Positions 55,023 to 63,485 are shown, counted from the stretch's first letter. The stretch is 64,000 nt of DNA from Aliagarivorans marinus DSM 23064 (GCF_000429485.1 NZ_KE386908.1:369109-433108); one strand, 5' to 3'. Made by a program: numbers and translations. The notes: generated from the sequence alone by a model not told the origin.

Positions 55023-55862
55023 ATGTCTCAGGCATTATCTTCACTGTTGAATCAATACCGCGCCAACCAACGTTGTCTGGCCGGCTTTAACATCAACGAC
55101 ATCTACGATCTGCATGCGGTTGCGTTGGCGGCCAATGAGCTGGACCTGCCGTTTATGGCAATGACCTACCCACCGGTTGCCGAGCTAAACGGCACCTGGC
55201 TGTGCCGCAAGATGGTTGACGGTTTTGAGCGTATCGCGAAAAACAAGATCTACCTGCACCTGGACCACAGCACCTCAGTAGACCTGTGTAAAAAAGCCAT
55301 CGACGACGGCTATGACTCGGTGATGATCGACGGCTCGCACCACGACATCAAAACCAACATCAAGATGACCCAGGAAGTGGTGAAATACGCCCGCAGCGCT
55401 GGCGTCTGTGTGGAAGCGGAGATCGGCAAAATCATGGGCCGTGACGTGGTAGTGAAATCAGAAGATGACTACCTGGCCTCGGTGGCCGATGTGGTGGCGC
55501 TGTGCGAAGAAGCCGGCCCTGACATCGTCGCCGTTGGTATCGGTACCGCCCATGGCTTTACCCCAACCACGCCGAAGATCCACTTCGAGCGCCTAAAGCA
55601 GATTGCTGATGCCGTGCCAAACCCACTGGTACTGCACGGCGGCACCGGGATTGCCGATGAAGATATCCAGAAGTCGATCACCATGGGTATCGCCAAGATC
55701 AACATTGGCACCATCGTGCATACCACCTACATGCGCGAAACCCACAACGAGATCAGCAAAGACGTGAAAGCGGCCTACCCGCCGTTCATCATGAAAGACG
55801 TGATCCCACGTGTGCAAGAAGTGGTGGTAGACCGCCTGAAAGCGGTAAATCCACACCTGTAA
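55023..55862 (+). CDS. Class II (zinc) ketose-phosphate aldolase, GatY/KbaY/Fba-like
   Basis: A 279-residue aldolase. I use ATG 55023 (GGGA seven bases upstream) rather than the in-frame TTG 55011. Catalytic Asp81 and zinc His82 are in YLHLDHSTSVD; the other zinc His are His177 (GTAHGFT) and His205 (LVLHGGTGI); NIGT binds the phosphate. It cleaves a ketose mono- or bisphosphate to DHAP and an aldehyde. Relatives act on fructose-1,6- or tagatose-1,6-bisphosphate; the sequence does not separate these from sulfofructose-1-phosphate aldolase. It is the last gene of the operon. Confidence 0.88.
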   Translation: MSQALSSLLNQYRANQRCLAGFNINDIYDLHAVALAANELDLPFMAMTYPPVAELNGTWLCRKMVDGFERIAKNKIYLHLDHSTSVDLCKKAIDDGYDSVMIDGSHHDIKTNIKMTQEVVKYARSAGVCVEAEIGKIMGRDVVVKSEDDYLASVADVVALCEEAGPDIVAVGIGTAHGFTPTTPKIHFERLKQIADAVPNPLVLHGGTGIADEDIQKSITMGIAKINIGTIVHTTYMRETHNEISKDVKAAYPPFIMKDVIPRVQEVVVDRLKAVNPHL

Positions 55863-55869
55863 TAGCAAA

Positions 55870-55892
55870 CGCCCCCGGCATGTTCGGGGGCG
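55870..55892 (+). terminator. Hairpin after the aldolase gene
   Basis: CGCCCCCG-GCATGTT-CGGGGGCG, a perfect 8-bp stem 8 bases past the stop codon. No long T-run follows. Confidence 0.65.
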
Positions 55893-56177
55893 GTCTTAAC
55901 TGCTAACAGTTAACAGTGGCCGGCCTACCTTCACCTGAGCCAAGTTGCTTCTTGGGATAACGCGATGGTTTAGCCTACTTTCTTTCGTGTTATTCCGAAA
56001 AGCGCATGCACTTAAGGCTCTATGTCGATTGCAAGCCGAGTGTGCGGAGTGGGTCGGCCATTTTTCAGTGTTTTCAAGCGTGTAGTTAGCCTCTTTTCAG
56101 CCCTCACCGCAGTACTCCCTTCTAGTGAGCTAGTAAGCTTTCCAAGAGAAATAACGAAATAGTGGTACGGGTCACAT

Positions 56178-56209
56178 TGGTAGAACCAAAATTCCAAATT
56201 GGTTGACCA
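56178..56209 (+). promoter_or_regulatory. FCD-operator-like sites upstream of the intracellular GH50 gene
   Basis: TGGTAGAACCA (56178-56188) is palindromic with a 3-base spacer, and TGGTTGACCA (56200-56209) fits TGGTnnACCA exactly. Their start-to-start spacing is 22 bases, as at the other GH50 promoter. Confidence 0.6.
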
Positions 56210-56252
56210 GAAAAACAGGGGCGGGGATACTACACGACAGCTAGAAATGGAA

Positions 56253-56270
56253 TGACAGCAGGCGCTGTCA
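56253..56270 (+). promoter_or_regulatory. Dyad upstream of the intracellular GH50 gene
   Basis: TGACAGC-AGGC-GCTGTCA, perfect 7-bp arms, about 90 bases before the ATG. The factor is unknown. Confidence 0.35.
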
Positions 56271-56359
56271 CTGCAGACTTAGAGTAACGCTCGCATCGGT
56301 TTAAATGCAAGGTGGCGTGGCGAGCACGACAAGACTACAACCTTTGAAGAGGATTCAAC

Positions 56360-58627
56360 ATGAACGCCAAGTTTTCGCCAGAGCAGGTAGTGGCGGTATC
56401 GGATCAGGAACAATCTATTCTGATTTACGATTTCTCCGGCGACGCCTTACCTTCGGCTTTTTCCTTCAACAATATCGATGCTGAGTTGGTTAGCCAAGGC
56501 GCAGGGATTACCTGTGGCGAGCAAGCCCTGAAGATCCACTGCAACAGCGCAGAGAACATGTACACCTCGGTGTATATCGAACCGGAAACGCCGTTTGACT
56601 GGAGCAAACTGGCTGATTTTAGCTTCGCCTTCGACACCACCAACACCGGCAGCCGTTGCACCCAGATCTTTATCAACATCTTCGACCACAAAGGTCAGAT
56701 GCACAGCCGCAGTGTGAATGTGGCAGCTGGCGTAACCCAAACCAACTTGGTAGAGCTTAAAGGCGAGTTCCTGCGCAATACCACTAGCTGTGAATCAGGC
56801 TTGCGCTCCGATCCCGCATCGTTCGATACCCCCTTTGAGTACGCTACTTGGATGTGGGGTTTGATGAACATCGACCTGACCGCCATTGCCAAGATTGAAC
56901 TGAGTATTCACGGCACCCTGATCGACCACGACATGGTGCTGGATAACTTCCGCCTGATCATGAGCCCAGAGCACAATCGCGACTTCTTGAAAGCCAGCAT
57001 CGACCGCTTCGGCCAAGACGCCAACACCGAGTTCGCTGAGAAGGTACAAAGCGAGGAAGACTTGCTCAAGCGCATGGACGACGAGCTAAGCGTGCTTGAA
57101 GAAGGTGCTATGGCCGACCGCTCGCGCTTTGGCGGCTACACCGCCGGCGAGCGCTACGAGGCCACCGGTTTCTTCCGCACCCAAAAACTGGGCGACACCT
57201 GGGCGCTGATCGACCCAGATGGCTACCCCTATTTCGCCACCGGTATCGACATCCTGCGTCTGGCCAACTCCTACACCATCACTGGTGTGGACTACGACCA
57301 CGACCTTGTGACTCAACGTACCTCTGAAGATCTCACCCCAGAAGACTCCATGGAGAAGCTGGTGGTGAGTAAAGCGGCCATGGCCAGCGGGAAGGTTATC
57401 AACCAGTGGCGTCGCGACTTCTTCCAGTGGCTGCCGGATATCGATGATCCGCTGGCCGAGCACTACAGCTACGCCCGTGAGGTATGGGAAGGCCCAGTCG
57501 AGCAAGGACAGATCTTCAGCTTCTACGGCGCTAACCTGCAGCGTAAGTACGGCAAAGACTACATGGAAACCTGGCGTAAGGTGACCATCGACCGTATGGT
57601 GAACTGGGGCTTTACCTCGCTGGGTAACTGGACCGCACCTGAGTTCTACGAGAACGAAACCGTACCGTTCTTCGCCAACGGCTGGATTATCGGCGACTTT
57701 AAAACCGTGAGTAGTGGTGATGATTTCTGGGCCGCACTGCCAGATCCCTTCGACCCGCTGTTCCGCACCCGCGCCGAAGCGACCGTGGCTCAAGTTCGCG
57801 AAGAGATCAAAGACACCCCATGGTGTGTCGGTATCTTTATCGATAACGAGAAGAGCTGGGGCCGCATGGGCACCATCGAAGGGCAGTATGGTATCTCGAT
57901 CCACACCCTAGGTCGCGACGCTGCAGAGTGCCCGACCAAGGCGGTATTCGTGGAGCTGATGAAGAATAAGTACAGTAGCATCGATGCGCTGAATGCCTCG
58001 TGGGGCACCGCAATCGCCTCGTGGGACGCCTTCGCCAAAGGGGTGAAAGATCTCGAGCACAACGACGCGCAGCTGGTAGACTACGCCATCTGTCTGGAAG
58101 CCTATGCCAGCGAGTACTTCCGCGTGGTTAACGAGTCGCTAAAAGCGGTACTGCCAAACCACCTGTACCTTGGCTCACGCTTTGCCGACTGGGGGATGAC
58201 TCCAGAGGTGGTGCGCGCCTGTGCCAAGCATGTGGATGTGGTGTCGTACAACTACTACAAAGAAGGTCTGCACCCGCAGCCTTGGAAGTTCCTGGCTGAG
58301 ATCGATATGCCAAGCATCATCGGCGAGTACCACTTCGGCGTGAAAGGCGAAGGCCTGCACCACGCGGGTCTGGTTACCGCTAGCTGCCAAGAAGAGCGTG
58401 GCAAGATGTACGAAGCCTACATGCACTCGGTTATCGACAACCCGTACTTTATCGGTGCCCACTGGTTCCAATACATCGACTCACCAGTCACCGGCCGCTC
58501 CTACGACGGCGAAAACTACAACGTTGGCTTCGTCACCAACGCCGATATCCCTTACCAGCCAATGGTGGATGCCGCTAAGCGAATTCACTCCAGCATGTAT
58601 CAACGCCGTTTCGGTGGTAAGAAGTAA
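56360..58627 (+). CDS. GH50 family beta-agarase without signal peptide, presumably cytoplasmic
   Basis: A 755-residue enzyme starting at ATG 56360 with GAAGAGGA nine bases upstream. The N-terminus (MNAKFSPEQVVAVSDQEQSI) has no signal sequence or lipobox. One beta-sandwich domain (about 20-200) precedes the GH50 barrel: FFRTQKLGDTWALIDPDGYPYFATGID, SFYGANLQRKYG, NWGFTSLGNW. The putative acid/base is Glu497 (IDNEKSW) and the nucleophile Glu656 (IGEYHFG), 159 apart. A cytoplasmic agarase would degrade imported neoagaro-oligosaccharides. The gene follows the aldolase by about 500 bases with its own operator-like sites. Confidence 0.9.
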   Translation: MNAKFSPEQVVAVSDQEQSILIYDFSGDALPSAFSFNNIDAELVSQGAGITCGEQALKIHCNSAENMYTSVYIEPETPFDWSKLADFSFAFDTTNTGSRCTQIFINIFDHKGQMHSRSVNVAAGVTQTNLVELKGEFLRNTTSCESGLRSDPASFDTPFEYATWMWGLMNIDLTAIAKIELSIHGTLIDHDMVLDNFRLIMSPEHNRDFLKASIDRFGQDANTEFAEKVQSEEDLLKRMDDELSVLEEGAMADRSRFGGYTAGERYEATGFFRTQKLGDTWALIDPDGYPYFATGIDILRLANSYTITGVDYDHDLVTQRTSEDLTPEDSMEKLVVSKAAMASGKVINQWRRDFFQWLPDIDDPLAEHYSYAREVWEGPVEQGQIFSFYGANLQRKYGKDYMETWRKVTIDRMVNWGFTSLGNWTAPEFYENETVPFFANGWIIGDFKTVSSGDDFWAALPDPFDPLFRTRAEATVAQVREEIKDTPWCVGIFIDNEKSWGRMGTIEGQYGISIHTLGRDAAECPTKAVFVELMKNKYSSIDALNASWGTAIASWDAFAKGVKDLEHNDAQLVDYAICLEAYASEYFRVVNESLKAVLPNHLYLGSRFADWGMTPEVVRACAKHVDVVSYNYYKEGLHPQPWKFLAEIDMPSIIGEYHFGVKGEGLHHAGLVTASCQEERGKMYEAYMHSVIDNPYFIGAHWFQYIDSPVTGRSYDGENYNVGFVTNADIPYQPMVDAAKRIHSSMYQRRFGGKK

Positions 58628-58723
58628 CGATTAGTTGCTAGGGCCTGCACTCTTTAGGGTTTGGCTTTGTTCAAACCAACATCAAAGAGAACAGGCTCTA
58701 ATGATTAAATTGAGCGTAAGAAC

Positions 58724-58749
58724 AAGCCCGGCGAAAGTCGGGCTTTTTT
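58724..58749 (+). terminator. Terminator of the intracellular GH50 gene
   Basis: AAGCCCG-GCGAAAGT-CGGGCTT followed by TTTT, about 100 bases past the stop codon. Confidence 0.85.
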
Positions 58750-58895
58750 GTGTCCAGTCGAGTCGTTGAGATATCTACAATATGGTGATTGAAAGCGTGC
58801 CTTGACCTGCATCATAGGCGTTGCAACAGCTGCCCTGAGATAATAATGACGAGTTAATCGTTAGCGTTACTAATCAAGGAAGAACCGAGGGCGAT

Positions 58896-59372
58896 ATGGA
58901 GTTAAAACACACCGAAGTCGGAGCCGTACTACTTATCAAACGGCGGCTGACCATTCCCGAAATCGGCGCAGCGAGCGCCGCATGTTGTGACAAGGTTTTC
59001 CTAAAAGCCAGTGAGCTCGGCCTTGAGGTGACTGGGCCTTGGCACTTTATCGCTTATAACCTTCCCCAAGATATTGAAACCCCATTCGATATTGAGTTTT
59101 GCCTCCCCGTTTCTAGCGCCGATGGGCTGGCGATTGAAGACGAGATTAGCACTGGCACTCTTGGCAACTTCTACTGCGCAAGCCGAACCTACAAAGGCAG
59201 TCTGCAAGGCTTGTTCGAGTTGGGCTACCAACCACTCGTCGCGCAGATTAATGCCGCTAACGGCCGTTACACAGGTGAGAGCCGTGAGATCTATCACGTG
59301 TGGCAAGGGCCTGAGTCGGATAGTAATGTTGTTGAGATTCAGTTTGGCTTGCTTGAAAGTGGCAGCGATTAA
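58896..59372 (+). CDS. GyrI-like / effector-binding domain protein
   Basis: A 158-residue stand-alone protein resembling the GyrI/AraC effector-binding (SOUL-like) fold: two beta-alpha-beta-beta repeats with FIAYNLPQDIETPFDIEFCLPV in the first and a GSLQGLFELGYQPLVAQI helix in the second. Such proteins bind small hydrophobic or sugar-like ligands. No DNA-binding region is present. GAGGGCG precedes ATG. It is convergent with the next regulator, so the functional link is unclear. Confidence 0.7.
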   Translation: MELKHTEVGAVLLIKRRLTIPEIGAASAACCDKVFLKASELGLEVTGPWHFIAYNLPQDIETPFDIEFCLPVSSADGLAIEDEISTGTLGNFYCASRTYKGSLQGLFELGYQPLVAQINAANGRYTGESREIYHVWQGPESDSNVVEIQFGLLESGSD

Positions 59373-59395
59373 GTTGCGACCAATCCTAGCGCTGG

Positions 59396-60316
59396 CTACC
59401 CAAACAACTCTTGCGCAATTTGCTCCTTCTCTTTCGCTGCACGCGCTAGGTGAGTCTCCAAAAACAGGGCCGCTTCCTGTAACTGCCCGGTCTCGATAAG
59501 TTCCAGTAGCTGAATATGCTCCTGACATTCTCGGCGAGGGATGGGGCGCTTGCCGTTGACGTTGTATTCCACTAAGCGGCGTAGACGGTTTACCCGCTGT
59601 AGGGCGTCGAGCAGGAAGATGTTGCCAGACATGGCAACCAGCGCTTCGTGAAACTGTACACCGGCGTTAAACATCTCAGCGGCCGATACCAGCTTTTGGT
59701 CGTTGTTGAGGATGTCGATCTGGGCCATCCGTAGCATCTGCAGTGTGGTGTGGTCGATGGAAAAGCCGGGATCGCGCAGGGCCTCTGGTTCAATCAATTG
59801 GCGAAAGCGGTAGCTTTGGGCATAGGCGGTGGGGGAGGAGATAAACTCATTGAAGCCCCAGCCATAGCCGATGTTGCGATTCAGCCAGCTGTCTTTTTCC
59901 ATGGCGAGCAGCGCTTCTTGAATGGCCTTACGGCTAAGTTGGTAGCGCGCCATCAACTCGTTCTCGCTGAAGGTCTTGTTGAGCTTGCCCGACAAGTAGT
60001 CTTGGCCGATCTGATAGCAGATCGGGGCCAGATCGCGCCGCTCTTTATCCACCGGGGTTAGCACATTGCCGACATCGCGCTCTGGTAGCTTGGCCAAGAA
60101 AAAGCCTTGGTTGGGCTTTTTCGTGAGATAGCCCTGCTGCTGCAGATGGGCCAAGGCCGAGCGTATTGGTGTGCGCGATACCTTGAGCACCTTAGATAGC
60201 TCGACTTCCTTTATATGTGCGCCCACGTCCAACTGCTGTTCGATGGTGTAATCAAGTACCCGAGTGGCTAGTTGCTCTGCTGAGCTTGCTCGTCGATTGC
60301 TTTGCTGTGTATCCAT
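59396..60316 (-). CDS. GntR/FCD transcriptional regulator
   Basis: A 306-residue regulator. An N-terminal winged helix (about 15-80, IKEVELSKVLKVSRTPIRSALAHLQQQGYLTKKPNQGFFLAKL) is followed by a second DNA-binding-like segment (SENELMARYQLSRKAIQEAL at about 119), then the helical FCD effector domain (EALVAMSGNIFLLDAL). The length is slightly above the family average. It is divergent from the Asp/Glu-racemase-fold gene and probably represses that operon. Likely effectors are hydroxy or dicarboxylic acids. Confidence 0.85.
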   Translation of the reverse strand: MDTQQSNRRASSAEQLATRVLDYTIEQQLDVGAHIKEVELSKVLKVSRTPIRSALAHLQQQGYLTKKPNQGFFLAKLPERDVGNVLTPVDKERRDLAPICYQIGQDYLSGKLNKTFSENELMARYQLSRKAIQEALLAMEKDSWLNRNIGYGWGFNEFISSPTAYAQSYRFRQLIEPEALRDPGFSIDHTTLQMLRMAQIDILNNDQKLVSAAEMFNAGVQFHEALVAMSGNIFLLDALQRVNRLRRLVEYNVNGKRPIPRRECQEHIQLLELIETGQLQEAALFLETHLARAAKEKEQIAQELFG

Positions 60317-60669
60317 ACCTTAACCAAGTTTGCCCACTCTACGGCTGCGTGGGTGACGCGTATAAGGCCAATTGGCCGTCTTTTTCAGTATTGTTCACTA
60401 ATTGTATTTTGTGAACAACCTTTGTTTGCTGTGTTTGATATGTGAAAAATGTGTTGTATTTCACAAACCAAAAATACAATAAATATCCTTTTAGGTGCTC
60501 GCTCTTATGGGGGTTACTCAGTGCTTCATCCATAACTATCAGATATAAAAGAAAATAACGCTTGGTTTTTAATCTTTGCTACCCACAAAGAGGGTGTTAA
60601 CGGGATGTTGACACTTTAGCGTGCGTAATCCAATACTGTATTCAGTGTTTACAAAATACAATTATTGAG
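60317..60669. promoter_or_regulatory. Divergent control region with repeated operators
   Basis: Three related sequences: TTGTATTTTGTGAA (60403-60416) inside the dyad TTGTTCAC...GTGAACAA (60391-60418); TTGTATTT...AAATACAA (60454-60461 and 60472-60479); TTTACAAAATACAA (60648-60661), the inverse orientation of the first, just before the start codon. A candidate promoter is TTGACA (60608-60613), an 18-nt spacer and AATACT. The pattern fits the FCD regulator repressing both directions. Confidence 0.6.
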
Positions 60670-61323
60670 ATGAGCAAAATAACCCTGATACATGCCGTTG
60701 ATATTGCCATTGCCCCAGTAAGACGTGCCTTCGCACAACACTGGCCAGAGGCCCAAGTCACCCACCTTTGGGATGAGGCGTTGGGCCTTGAGCGCGCCAA
60801 GAGCCCCCAGTTGACTCCCGCGCTGCGCGATCGGGTCGCTGTGCTCTACCAGTTGGCGCTTAGCGGCGGCGCCGATGCGGTGATGTATACCTGCTCTGCC
60901 TTCGGTGAAGCGATTGAGGGATTGGCCGCTGACGCTAGCCTGCCAGTACTAAAGCCCAACCAAGCAATGTTCGACGAAGCCATCGCCCTTGGTCAGCCAG
61001 TGGCGATGTTGGGCTCGTTCCAACCGGCCATGGAGGGGATGGAGCGCGAGTTTCTGAACGCGGCTGAGGGCTGTGGAAAGTGCCTGGCACTGCGCAGCGT
61101 GTGTGTTCCCGAGGCCCGCACTGCGTTGCAAGCGGGCGATCTCGATGTTCACAACCAATTGATGTTAGACGCGCTGCAGCAAGTGAAGGAGCCAGTGGTG
61201 ATGTTGGCGCACTTCTCCTCGGCCCCGGCCAAGGACTTGCTGGAGCTGCGCAGTGACAAAACAGTGTTATCCAGCCCTGACTGCGCGGTTAGGTATCTGC
61301 AACACATTTTACGGTCTGAATAG
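60670..61323 (+). CDS. Asp/Glu racemase-fold protein with a single catalytic cysteine
   Basis: A 217-residue protein of the Asp/Glu/hydantoin racemase superfamily. The first catalytic Cys is present (VMYTCSAFG, Cys75). The position of the second Cys reads LAHFSSAPA (179-187), with no cysteine, so two-base racemisation is unlikely. Single-Cys members of this fold include decarboxylases and isomerases acting on malonates or maleate. Neighbouring genes (isopropylmalate/tartrate-type dehydrogenase, tricarboxylate transporter) suggest action on a hydroxy- or alkyl-malate-like acid. It is the first gene of the operon. Confidence 0.8.
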   Translation: MSKITLIHAVDIAIAPVRRAFAQHWPEAQVTHLWDEALGLERAKSPQLTPALRDRVAVLYQLALSGGADAVMYTCSAFGEAIEGLAADASLPVLKPNQAMFDEAIALGQPVAMLGSFQPAMEGMEREFLNAAEGCGKCLALRSVCVPEARTALQAGDLDVHNQLMLDALQQVKEPVVMLAHFSSAPAKDLLELRSDKTVLSSPDCAVRYLQHILRSE

Positions 61324-61362
61324 GGCGCTAGCTGATTCAGTGATTTAACAAGAGAGGAAACG

Positions 61363-62436
61363 ATGAAACTACTCGTGTTACCCGGTGATGGTATAGGACC
61401 TGAAATCACCACGGCAGCGGTCAGCGTACTGCGAGCCAGCAATGACAAATTTGGCCTGGGCCTGAGCTTCGACTTCGACGATGTGGGCTTTGATAGCCTG
61501 AAGAAATACGGCACAACGCTACGCCAAGAAACCTTAGAGAAAGCCAAGGAGTACGACGGCATCGTGTTGGGCACCCAGTCGCATGCCGACTACCCCAAGC
61601 CTGCAGAGGGCGGGCGCAATGTATCGGCCGGGTTTAGGATTGGCTTGGATCTTTATGCCAACGTAAGACCGGCGCGCTCGCGGCCATTTCTGCCCACCAA
61701 TATGAGTGAGGGCAAAAGCATCGACCTGGTGATTATGCGCGAGGCGACCGAGGGTTTTTATCCGGACCGCAATATGACAGAGGGCTGGGGCGAGGTGAAA
61801 ACCTCACCGGACATGGCGTTGTCTATCCGTAAGATCACCCGCCACTGCTCCGAGCGTATCGCGCGCCGGGCCTTTGAGTTGGCTATGCAGCGCAACAAGA
61901 AAGTGACTGCAATCCACAAGGCAAACAGCTTCCACATGACTGACGGTCTGTTTCTGGAGGCGGTGAATGAGGTTGCTAAAGACTTCCCCGAGGTGGAGCT
62001 GGACGACCTGCTGGTCGACGCCTCGACCGCCCATTTAGTGCGCACACCAGAGCGCTTCGACGTACTGGTTGCCACCAACTTCTATGGCGACATTATCAGC
62101 GATCTGGCTAGCGAGCTGTCTGGCAGCTTAGGTCTGGCCGGTTCGATGATGGCCAGTGACCATCACTGCTGCGCCCAAGCACAACATGGCTCGGCGCCGG
62201 ATATTGCTGGCAAAGACATCGCCAACCCTACTTCAATGATCCTCTCCGTAGCCATGTTGCTCGAATGGATGGGGCAAAAACACCAGCGCAACGATCTGAC
62301 TGAGGCGGCCAAGGCCATCAGCCAAGCGGTGGATGCTGCGCTGGAAAACCCTGATACACGCACTGCAGACCTGGGAGGCTCCATGGGCTGCCAGGCCTTT
62401 ACCGAAGCCGTACTCGGCCAGCTTACTAAAGGCTAG
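61363..62436 (+). CDS. Isocitrate/isopropylmalate/tartrate dehydrogenase family enzyme
   Basis: A 357-residue beta-decarboxylating dehydrogenase. LLVLPGDGIGPEITTAA opens the Rossmann-like N-terminus. Substrate and metal motifs: ANVRPARS, IVMREATEGFY-like LVIMREATEGFYPDR, and NFYGDIISDLASELSGSLGLAGS. HGSAPDIAGKDIANPTSMILS binds NAD(P). I cannot place it as IPMDH, tartrate or D-malate dehydrogenase. A true leuB would normally be with leuACD. The transporter genes downstream imply uptake and oxidation of an external tricarboxylate- or tartrate-like acid. Confidence 0.88.
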   Translation: MKLLVLPGDGIGPEITTAAVSVLRASNDKFGLGLSFDFDDVGFDSLKKYGTTLRQETLEKAKEYDGIVLGTQSHADYPKPAEGGRNVSAGFRIGLDLYANVRPARSRPFLPTNMSEGKSIDLVIMREATEGFYPDRNMTEGWGEVKTSPDMALSIRKITRHCSERIARRAFELAMQRNKKVTAIHKANSFHMTDGLFLEAVNEVAKDFPEVELDDLLVDASTAHLVRTPERFDVLVATNFYGDIISDLASELSGSLGLAGSMMASDHHCCAQAQHGSAPDIAGKDIANPTSMILSVAMLLEWMGQKHQRNDLTEAAKAISQAVDAALENPDTRTADLGGSMGCQAFTEAVLGQLTKG

Positions 62437-62511
62437 CCGCCCCGCTGGGAAGAGCTGTACAGCACACATAAATGAACAACAGTACCCATACTGAAAGAAA
62501 AGGAACATCTC

Positions 62512-63477
62512 ATGTCACTACTTAAAAAGTTCATCGCTCTGCCCGTTCTCGCTGCCACTTTGGCAACGTCAATGAGCGTGGCCAGCGAGTTGGACTACCC
62601 AACCAAACGCTTGAACTACACCATCGCCTTTGGACCGGGCGGCGGGAATGACCTGATGTCGCGCACCGTGGTCGATATCCTGAAAAAGTACAAGTTCTAC
62701 GACAAGACCATCCGGGTGGATAACTTGGCCGGTGGCAGCGGCGCAGTGGGCTTTAACTACGTAGCCCAGCAGCAAGGCAACCCTTATCACTTAACCTCGA
62801 CCAGCGGTAACTTCTTGGGCACGCCGTTGGTATCGAACACCGGTTGGACCTACCAAGACTTCACGCCCATTGGCCTGTTAGCCCAAGACGCCATGTTTAT
62901 TGTGGTGCGCGCCGACTCAGACTTTCAATCGGCATCCGACTTTGTGGAATACGCCAAGCATAATCGCGTCACCATCGGTGGCACTGGAGCGGCCGGGCCA
63001 GAGCGGGTAGTGGCCAGCTTATTTGCTGAAGCTGCGGGCTTTGATTACGACTACGTCCCTTCGCAAGACGGTGGCGGTATGGTGACCTCACTCACCTCGA
63101 AGAGTGTGGATGCGATTGTTGCCAACCCCTCAGAGGTGTCAGGGCAGATCACGGCAGGCAACTTCCGTCCACTGGCGTACTCCGAGTCGCAGCGCAGCAC
63201 GGTCTATCAAGACGTGCCTACCTTTAAAGAGCAGGGCTACGATTTTGCCTTCTCGCTGCCGCGGGGAGTGGTAATGCCAAGTGAGGTCGACCCGGCGGTA
63301 CAGCAATGGTGGGTTGAAACCCTACAGAAAGTGGTCGACACCCCTGAGTGGCAGGACTATCTGACCACCAACAGCTTGTCTGGTAACACCGTGTGGGGGG
63401 AAGACTTTGCCAAGAATCTGGCTGCCACCAATGCCGATTTCAAGCGTGTGTTAACCCAGATTGGTGCAATTAAGTAG
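62512..63477 (+). CDS. Tripartite tricarboxylate transporter substrate-binding protein (TctC/Bug)
   Basis: A 321-residue periplasmic binding protein. A signal peptide (cleavage near VASE) is followed by the Bug family pattern LNYTIAFGPGGGNDLMSRTV and DNLAGGSGAVGFNYVAQ. Bug proteins bind organic acids with a water-mediated carboxylate cage. AAAGGA lies eight bases upstream of ATG. It is followed by a strong hairpin and then TctB, a frequent layout for TTT systems (TctA presumably follows outside the window). Confidence 0.9.
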   Translation: MSLLKKFIALPVLAATLATSMSVASELDYPTKRLNYTIAFGPGGGNDLMSRTVVDILKKYKFYDKTIRVDNLAGGSGAVGFNYVAQQQGNPYHLTSTSGNFLGTPLVSNTGWTYQDFTPIGLLAQDAMFIVVRADSDFQSASDFVEYAKHNRVTIGGTGAAGPERVVASLFAEAAGFDYDYVPSQDGGGMVTSLTSKSVDAIVANPSEVSGQITAGNFRPLAYSESQRSTVYQDVPTFKEQGYDFAFSLPRGVVMPSEVDPAVQQWWVETLQKVVDTPEWQDYLTTNSLSGNTVWGEDFAKNLAATNADFKRVLTQIGAIK

Positions 63478-63485
63478 AGAAGGAG

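Larger units (their letters stand above)
55893..56359. other. Intergenic region before the second GH50 gene
   Basis: About 470 bases. It holds candidate FCD operators (56178-56209), a perfect 7-bp dyad at 56253-56270 and presumably the promoter of the intracellular GH50 gene. I see no coding sequence. Confidence 0.5.
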
